From Mactra quadrangularis (taxonomy: Eukaryota > Mollusca > Bivalvia > Venerida > Mactridae): a stretch of DNA of 64,000 nt. The position numbers were made by a program, and so were the translations under genes. Below are positions 57,746 through 64,000 of this stretch, in pieces. The notes below the pieces were generated by a model. That model searched no databases, was not told the origin of the DNA, and worked only from the letters and a program-made list of their open reading frames with translations. The stretch is from NCBI GenBank assembly GCA_025267735.1, contig CM046303.1, positions 68,773,034 to 68,837,033 of the forward strand. The letters run 5' to 3'. Position 1 is the stretch's first letter; the number at the start of each line of letters is the position of its first letter.

Positions 57746-58711
57746 ATGTTCAAGTTGAAAGATCTATATGAAAAGACTGGAAATTTTGAATTTTTTGTTG
57801 AATGGTTACTGAAATTAGGTTTGCTATTAGATTTAAATGGTAGATTTTGTGACTTTTGTGGTAAGGGTCAGTTTTGTTTGAAAAAAAGATAGCTCTTTCA
57901 GTAAAGACATTTTTCATTGGAAGTGTTCCAACAAAGAATGTTCTAAGAAAGTTTCCTTGAGACATGGAAGTTGGTTCTCAAGAAGCCATCTATCATTAGA
58001 AACAATAATATTTATTACATATATCTGGGTGTATAGGGCCAGTGAAGAATTTGTTATTCACGAGATAGAGGTGGCCTGTCAAACAATAGTAGACTAGTAC
58101 AATTTTTGTAGGGAAGTTTGTGTAACTATATTAGAAAATAATTCTAAAAAAATGGTAGTATAGGACATATTGTTGAAATAGATGAAAGCAAGTTCGGTAA
58201 AAGAAAGTTTCACAGGGGTAAAAGAGTAGATGGTGTTTGGGTTTTTGGTGGGATCGACCAGGATACGAAGGAGTGTTTTTTTCAAACTGTGCCTGATAGG
58301 ACAGCTAATACATTAATTAACATAATACAGGACAATATTATACCTGGAACCACAATAATTTCTGATTGCTGGAAAGCTTATACGTCTTTAGAGGAACAGG
58401 GTTACAAGCATCTCACTGTGAATCATTCAAAGGAATTCAAAAACCAAGAAACGGGAGCTTGCACCAATACTATTGAAAGTACCTGGAGGGCTTTGAAAAG
58501 ATTCTTGCCTGTAAATGGTACTACCAAAACCTTATATAACAGTTATTTCAGCCAATACTGCGTAAGAAAGCAATATTTATCTGGTTCATCAGATCCCGCT
58601 TTAACACTCCTTTCATTAATTAAAGAAATCTATAACCCTTCGTTTAACGCTACCACTGAAGAAATCAACGAGTTTAAAAAAATAAAATCCGAAAAACAGA
58701 GTACAGAATAA
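57746..58711 (+). pseudogene. Merlin/ISXO2-type DDE transposase, broken
   Basis: It starts MFKLKDLYEKTGNFEFFVEW with a zinc-ribbon-like CDFCGKGQFC, then a stop near 57889 and further breaks. The order continues: WKCSNKECSKKVSLRHGSW, HIVEIDESKFGKRKFHRG (first catalytic Asp), DGVWVFGGID, an open stretch 58289-58711 with IISDCWKAY (second Asp), HLTVNHSKEFKN and NTIESTWRALKRFLP (catalytic Glu). This is the IS1595/ISXO2-like domain of eukaryotic Merlin transposons. At least three lesions are visible: a stop near 57889, TAG at a conserved Trp position near 58094, and a frame change near 58155. It is not functional. Confidence 0.88.
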
Positions 58712-59125
58712 AAAAACAACGTAAAGTATTACAGTGTATCACAAATACATCGAGTGACAGCTTGGATGATTTTACGTTGTGAATGGTAAGTGACGCTTCA
58801 TATTTACAATTATGGGGGCTGCCGCCACCATACCCCCGCTTCTCCTACATAATTGTGGGGGCTGCCGCCCCCACACCCCCGCTGAAATCTAAAAACTATG
58901 AACAATAAATCCGTAAAGATAATTTATTTCAAGAAAATGACGAAAACGCTCCCGTATTGGTAAAAACAAAATGGCGGCCAAATTTAATAAACAATATAAT
59001 GTTGTAATATTTTGGAAGCTATCTGTCCATTCATGTTATAACCGTATTGGTTTTGATGTAATCATCGTACGGTTTTTGTGAATAAAGGTATGTACTGTTC
59101 TTACTTACTTTTGTCACTTATGTAG
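58712..59125. other. Spacer with GGGGGCTGCCGCC duplication
   Basis: 'tgggggctgccgcc(a/c)cca' followed by 'acccccgct' occurs at about 58812 and 58856 (45 bp apart); each is a C/G hairpin. It may be the 3' part of the Merlin-like element. Minus-strand AATAAA near 58925-58935 could serve the downstream-facing gene at 59126. Confidence 0.5.
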
Positions 59126-59615
59126 TTAAGTAAGATAGTTGTATACACGGAGTGCAAAATGTTGACAATTATCGTTCACTGTATCATAAGCCTTGTCATA
59201 TTCTCCATTAGATTCCAACCATTTTTCCAGATCTCTAAATGATCGACGAGCTTGTTGACTTTTTTGCTCCGATGGGGGGGATTTTCGTTCTTCAGTACCC
59301 AGGTATTTTATTGCATCCTGTTTGCACTTTCCGGTGATTTGGAGAACAATACCTTTATCGTTCTTTTCAATGGTCCAACACTTGCCGTTTTCCATCTCAA
59401 GCAGTACGAAGTTGTGGTATAAGATAGTATTAGTTAATAACAATTGGTTCTTAAACAGATCAGTTTTGTACATATAAACCATCTGTAGTTTTGGTTTTGG
59501 CTTACGGCAGAAACAGGACGATGCTAATCCAAAAGCCTTACCACGGGAACTGGTGGATGCTAAAGTCAAGTTCACACAGTTGGAATTTAATGGTAATACT
59601 GAACCAATGCTCATC
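59126..59615 (-). CDS. Small H...C papain-like (LRAT/PPPDE-like) protein, hypothetical
   Basis: 162 codons from ATG 59614-59612, directly behind an acceptor TTAGTCTTATTTCAG|G (AG at 59617-59616), so a 5' UTR exon probably lies upstream. Residues 64-93 (ILYHNFVLLEMENGKCWTIE and following) and 141-157 (KAYDTVNDNCQHFALRV) give a His67...Cys150 arrangement with 'NC.HFA'. That is the layout of permuted papain-like folds such as LRAT/NlpC-P60 or PPPDE, where His precedes the catalytic Cys. Between them is a charged, Gln/Ser/Arg-rich loop. The N-terminus has a Cys-rich 'SSCFCRK' patch. No signal peptide is evident. The frame is intact, unlike its transposon neighbours. Function and substrate are unknown; similar short uncharacterised proteins exist in invertebrates. 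Confidence 0.65.
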
Positions 59616-59716
59616 CTGAAATAAGACTAACAAGGTAAGATTTGTTATAGACAGATAATTTTATCTTTGATTTAGATAAAGGATAAAACAGTTTGTTTGA
59701 TTTGTTAGGTGCAACG

Positions 59717-59945
59717 CCTTAGCAACACATTGTATAGGTCATATAACGGCGGTCAGTCAACAAACTCACTCTTTCTGGAAAGGCTTAATCTCTGGATTTA
59801 GCTGTTAACCAACTTCTGAGCGCATACTTTCGTAAGTGACTGACAACTGCCCTTTATAATTAAGATTTATTGGAAAGAGCGAGAAAGCCGTAGAAATTAT
59901 TTCATGACCAAGCTCCACGAACAGCTGCATAGCGGAATCAGTATC
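59717..59945 (-). repeat. SINE (second tRNA family), 3' body, reverse
   Basis: Complement of the 61975-62180 type: 'gcaacgccttagcaacacat', 'taggtcatataacggc', 'ctgttaaccaactt', 'gtgactgacaactgccc' and 'accaagctccacgaa' blocks. The tRNA head is missing. Confidence 0.8.
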
Positions 59946-60017
59946 TCAAAAAAATCTCAATATCGATCTATGTCCGTCTGGCGGCAGAGACCATCAGACG
60001 GCAGCAGCTGAATAAGA

Positions 60018-60373
60018 GACTTTAGTCAGTTATTTGCCCTTGTATACTCTTTAAATAGGTAGGTCCTATTAGTTGGATTACTCGGATTTTGACCTTACTT
60101 TTTAATGTCAATTTGCCAAAATTAATCTTAAATAACTTTTTGTAAATCATTTAATGTGTTTGAAATTCAAGCTATGTATTTTTAGGGTAAAAAAATTATC
60201 TAAATTGCATCATTTCTGTTAATATCTTAATTAACAAGAAAGATATTATTTGAAATATTTTGTTTTCCTTACAAAGAAATTCAATGATAAACTCCGAGGA
60301 TTCCGACTGTAAAGACCTACTTGCCAATTGGATTGCTTCAGATTTTATCAGGGAAAGATAACTGACAAAAGTC
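60018..60373. mobile_element. MITE family B, complete copy
   Basis: Ends GACTTTAGTCAGTTATTTGC and complement GACTTTTGTCAGTTATCTTT, continuing into inverted 'taggtc...ccaattggatt' words; about 356 bp. The other two copies (16140-16385, 50522-50845) each lack one end. No ORF; target duplication unclear. Confidence 0.85.
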
Positions 60374-61885
60374 CTTAATTTTTTCCTCATCAAGTAAACA
60401 ACTTTAGGCTAGCAGGCCTAAATATTTAGGGCTAAGTCTAGTGAGTAAAATATCGTAAAATATCAAGCTGTTTCAACACAGCTTCCGCTCGACGACCGTC
60501 TAATTCATTTATGGATCGTACGGGCGCCGTCCATTCATAGGTCGGTGATTGTTAGATCCTTTGACTATTTTCGGTTAAATCAATACGGCAAAAAATCGCG
60601 ACCGTTATATTCATGATCACGCACATGTTACTTATCAGACTTAAAATCGCCCGGCGTCTGCGAGATGGTCAAAATTAGTTAAGTCAGGTGGCACCCGTTT
60701 TATTTATGATAAGGTCAAGTGTTAAGTATAGCTGATAGGTTAGTTGGTAGATATACATCAAACAATTACTATAAAGTGTTAATTAATGCCGGATATCCAA
60801 TTTTAAAAAAAACAGTTCATAAAAGCATGTACATACATGATAAATGCGCCATCGTGAACGGACTGAAAGCAAATTAAATCGGTGTAAATCACATAAAATA
60901 AAAAGTTCATTTATATTTATCTACAATAAAACACTTACATGTTATCAGGCTCCACCAGTGAATTTCTAGCACTTTTAAAATTCTTAGAAAATTTTAGAAT
61001 TTAGATTTAAGTAAAAAATGCCAACCAGTACTATCGGTTGTACTATTTGATACAATGTGATTTTCTGAAAATCGCCAATCAATATTTGAATATATTTTTT
61101 ATTATATTGTGACGTAAAATATTTACTTATTGATTCAATCTTTCTATGCAATGAGCATTTCTATGGACATAAATAGAAGACTACTTTAAGGTAGAACTTC
61201 CCTCATGCAAATTTGTTGTTATTAATATATTTATCAAAGTGCTGATAGCGTTGACTGAACATCTCCTTTTTATCTTTTATATATAAGTCGTGTATTTTTT
61301 GTCTATAGAAAATGATAGTTAAAATAATTATAAAAAAATATCTGACGCGATGAAAACATTTAAAATACAATATTAAATAATACATCCGTTTTCTGTAAAA
61401 TGTTCTGTAGCCATAAAAGTAGTTTTCTATGACAGGAAGACTACCTTAAAAGACATTTTTGAAATGGGGCGAAAAAATTACCTTTGCTGTTTACAAGAAA
61501 AATATATTTTGAAGTTAAATAAAACATGCGTATTTTGTAAGATAAAAGCCATTCACGATTTCAGAAAATGACAAATACAGTAAGTTTAATACAAATGTAT
61601 ATTCCTCATGTGATAACCAATTGAGTGAGTAAACAAAATTGATTTAATGGAAAAATCGAATATTTTACTTTTCTCTATTTAAAGAATACATATTTACCAA
61701 GCAGTTTTGTAATGTTTGAAAAGGTATAGATTGGTATCTCAGAATATTTTTAATTCTTTTCTTTGTTCATTTGTATGTACATGTGTATTTGAATTCAAGC
61801 TAAAAGTGCGATATAAAGTGTACTTCAACATACATGGCACCTAGACAATTAATGTTCTCATATAACTGCAAGGTTAGGAAATAGC
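60374..61885. other. AT-rich spacer
   Basis: No gene, array or clear transposon recognised. Confidence 0.45.
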
Positions 61886-61886
61886 C

Positions 61887-62202
61887 ACCCGGCTAGCTCA
61901 GTTAATAACTTGGAAGCACGCAAGTCTACTGATCGAGGGGTCGTGGATTCGATTCCCGGGCGGGGCATACTTTTGTGGAGCTTGGTCATGAAATTATTTC
62001 TAAGGCCATTCTCCCTCCTACCAATGATTTTTAATTCATGTAGAGCAGTTGTCAGTCACTGACGAAAGTATTCGCTTAGTAGTTGGTTAACAGTTAAATC
62101 CAGAAATTTAGCCTTTCCAGGAGGAGTGAATAGGTTGACTGACTGCCGTTATATGACCTATACATTGTGTTGCTACGGCGTTAAACCCAACAAACAAACA
62201 TG
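61887..62202 (+). repeat. tRNA-SINE, full length
   Basis: tRNA-like head (A box 'gctagctcagttaataactt', B box 'gtggattcgattccc'), body 'ggagcttggtcatgaaatta' and 'ctccctcctaccaatgattt', 3' region 'gtcagtcactgacgaaagta', end 'gctacggcgttaaaccc' + (aaca)n. It is the reference for copies at 1713-1855, 14829-14985 and 59717-59945. Confidence 0.88.
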
Positions 62203-62299
62203 GTTAGGAACATGTTTGTATCAAACAACTACCATGAAGTTTCACTATCTATAAAACAGAAGAAAATATACGGAGAAGTACATTTGTTTTCTATCAATG

Positions 62300-63160
62300 T
62301 AGTCCTGCAGTATATAAGGTGAACCGTGCACTTGAGTCCCCACAAAGTTTTTTTGCTGTTTCTATATCTTTGAAAGGTGCTGAATAAGAATCCGAGTGAG
62401 GACACAGTGTCATCCTTGAGCAATTTGCATAATATGCAAATTAAGTCCGCCATTATAGAAATTCCGTTTTTCGCTGATAACTCAATAACCAACTTAGATA
62501 CAAAATTAAAATATGTATCTATACCCATGTTTTCAGAGTGCATCTATCACATGGTACTAATATCAGCTTGGTCAGATCATTTAAATATGCAAATTTATGC
62601 AAATTAGGTATTTTACGAAACACAATATTCGGTTTTGCTATACAAATCAACGTCCGTAGTTTTACATTGAGATTTTGAGTAAAATATGTTTATTCTAATT
62701 TTGTATATATAATAAATACAAATATATTAAATAATTACATTAAATCAGTTAATGATGCTCTAAAGATATGCAAAATATTCAAATTACGTCAAAAATTGTA
62801 GGATATTGCCTCAAACATTACATGGTGTCAAGAATATTTATGCAATTCTAGCATTCTGTTGATGCCTTGATGATTTTGATTCAGCTTCTATACTTTTGAA
62901 CGGAGCTGACTAAGAAATTTAGTGATGACATCCAGTCATCATTGAACAATTAGCATAATATGCAAATTTGGTCCGCCATAATCGAAATTCCGTTTTTCGA
63001 TAACCAATCATGATAAGATTTTAAAATATGTGTCTGCACCCATGTTTATAGGGTCTAGCTATCATATGATACCCCATTCAGCATGATCAGATGATTTGCA
63101 TATGCAAATGTATGCAAATTAGGTTTTTTAAATGAACTGTTTTTCAAGTGAATTTATTTT
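62300..63160. repeat. Diverged direct duplication with eight POU octamers
   Basis: Two units about 515 bp apart share 'gcataatatgcaaatt(aa/tg)', 'ggtccgccat', 'gaaattccgtttttcg', 'acccatgttt' and 'tatgcaaattagg'. ATGCAAAT or its complement occurs at 62423, 62434, 62587, 62597, 62960, 63094, 63102 and 63112, several as back-to-back palindromes (ATTTGCATATGCAAAT at 63094). Octamers are binding sites of POU-domain factors; regulatory activity is not shown. Confidence 0.7.
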
Positions 63161-64000
63161 GTTCAAATTTAAGTACTTCAAATAGGAAATTTTCCAGGAA
63201 ATATAATAGAATCAAGTAATTTGTCAATTGAAACCCAATTTATGTTCGGTTGAATTTCAATGTCCAGAATGTCCACATTATGAGACCATTCATATACCAC
63301 ACCTAATCAATGTATTAATATAACATGAATGTTTATAATGTGTTACTTATTACCGTGTGGCCTACGCACATGGGTGCTTTCAGCTCAATATTACATTTTA
63401 AAGTGGTGTTCCTTTACGCCAGAATAAAAAAAGGATGAAAAATAAATTTATTTGAATAGTACATCGAAAAATTTATTGTAAAATTAAAGCTACTGAATTC
63501 AAAAGCGTTTCCTTATCATAAAAACATCCTCTCATTGACATAATATAAGCATCTATTTGATTGATATACATGTACTTCATGGCAATAGTAGTAGCTGGAA
63601 AGTCTTACTTATTTTCGTGCAGATTTGACCTCTCAACATTGTTTACTGTGGAAAGAAATTCATGAAACTACACGTGTCAACGTTATTCATTTGCTCATAG
63701 TTTCCACTAACTTATTTACTCAATATTAGACAGAACGTTCTAGGCATGTATATACATTTATCTTACCTCGTACAGAATACTCGTTTTTCATTGGCCGAGA
63801 GCGGTCACGTGCTGACCATGTATTATCCCATATTAGGTCAGTAGATTCTAATATCCAGTCAGTAACAAAATTTATAAATGATAGCGTTCAGATGGGGGTA
63901 CTCGGTAAGATAAATTCGTTACACAGTCAGTTACTGACCGGATACGGTGTGATACCGGGTCAGTGAATAAATATTGGGCTCGAGCTACGCTCTCACCCAA
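63161..64000. other. AT-rich end of window
   Basis: Near 63920-63965 'gttactgaccggatacgg' and 'gataccgggtcagtg' are inverted, possibly a transposon terminus cut by the window edge. No gene seen. Confidence 0.4.

Overview
This window looks like AT-rich nuclear DNA of an invertebrate animal, most probably a bivalve mollusc. The reasons are spliced GT/AG genes, a DZIP3-type HEPN-NACHT gene (a family greatly expanded in bivalves), a V-domain SINE of the kind common in molluscs, CR1/L2-like and RNase-H-bearing I-like LINEs, a Merlin/ISXO2-type transposase relic, many TA-flanked MITEs and several unrelated satellites. The organism call is inference; no species-diagnostic gene is present.

Layout. 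0-5 kb: MITE and SINE copies, then about 1 kb of a 20-bp minisatellite (2.9-3.9 kb). 5.2-13.3 kb, minus strand: one six-exon gene reconstructed from splice sites with fully consistent phases. It encodes an N-terminal HEPN domain with an RX4H motif, a heptad-repeat linker, a NACHT NTPase and a degenerate leucine-rich tail. A frameshift at about 7762 and an in-frame TGA at 6059-6061 interrupt it. 14-22 kb: SINEs, two minus-strand LINE fragments and MITEs. 22.3-25.5 kb: two different satellites enclosed by a 34-37 nt inverted repeat. 25.7-32.5 kb: dyad repeats, a TA-flanked MITE carrying a tRNA-like core, a foldback, and a 69-bp satellite that stays open in one frame. 33.9 kb: a V-SINE. 35.2-42.3 kb: a decayed I-group LINE (zinc-knuckle ORF1, endonuclease, RT, RNase H) preceded by a 163-bp dimeric repeat. 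43.2-45.2 kb: a cluster of at least nine imperfect hairpins without an obvious gene. 45.6-56.6 kb: a small outlier of the 69-bp satellite, several MITEs, a nested MITE-in-MITE insertion and two large foldbacks. 57.2-63.2 kb: a SINE, a broken Merlin-like transposase, a small intact H...C papain-like gene (59.1-59.6 kb, minus), more SINE/MITE copies and a diverged duplication packed with POU octamers. The rest is AT-rich sequence in which I see no gene.

Only two host genes can be supported. The HEPN-NACHT gene would be a STAND-type sensor: the NACHT switches with nucleotide, the leucine-rich tail would sense, and the HEPN domain would be the effector (a nuclease, or a protein-interaction module). 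The small H...C protein is a candidate hydrolase or acyltransferase of the LRAT/PPPDE-like permuted papain fold. Everything else is mobile or tandemly repeated DNA at several stages of decay.
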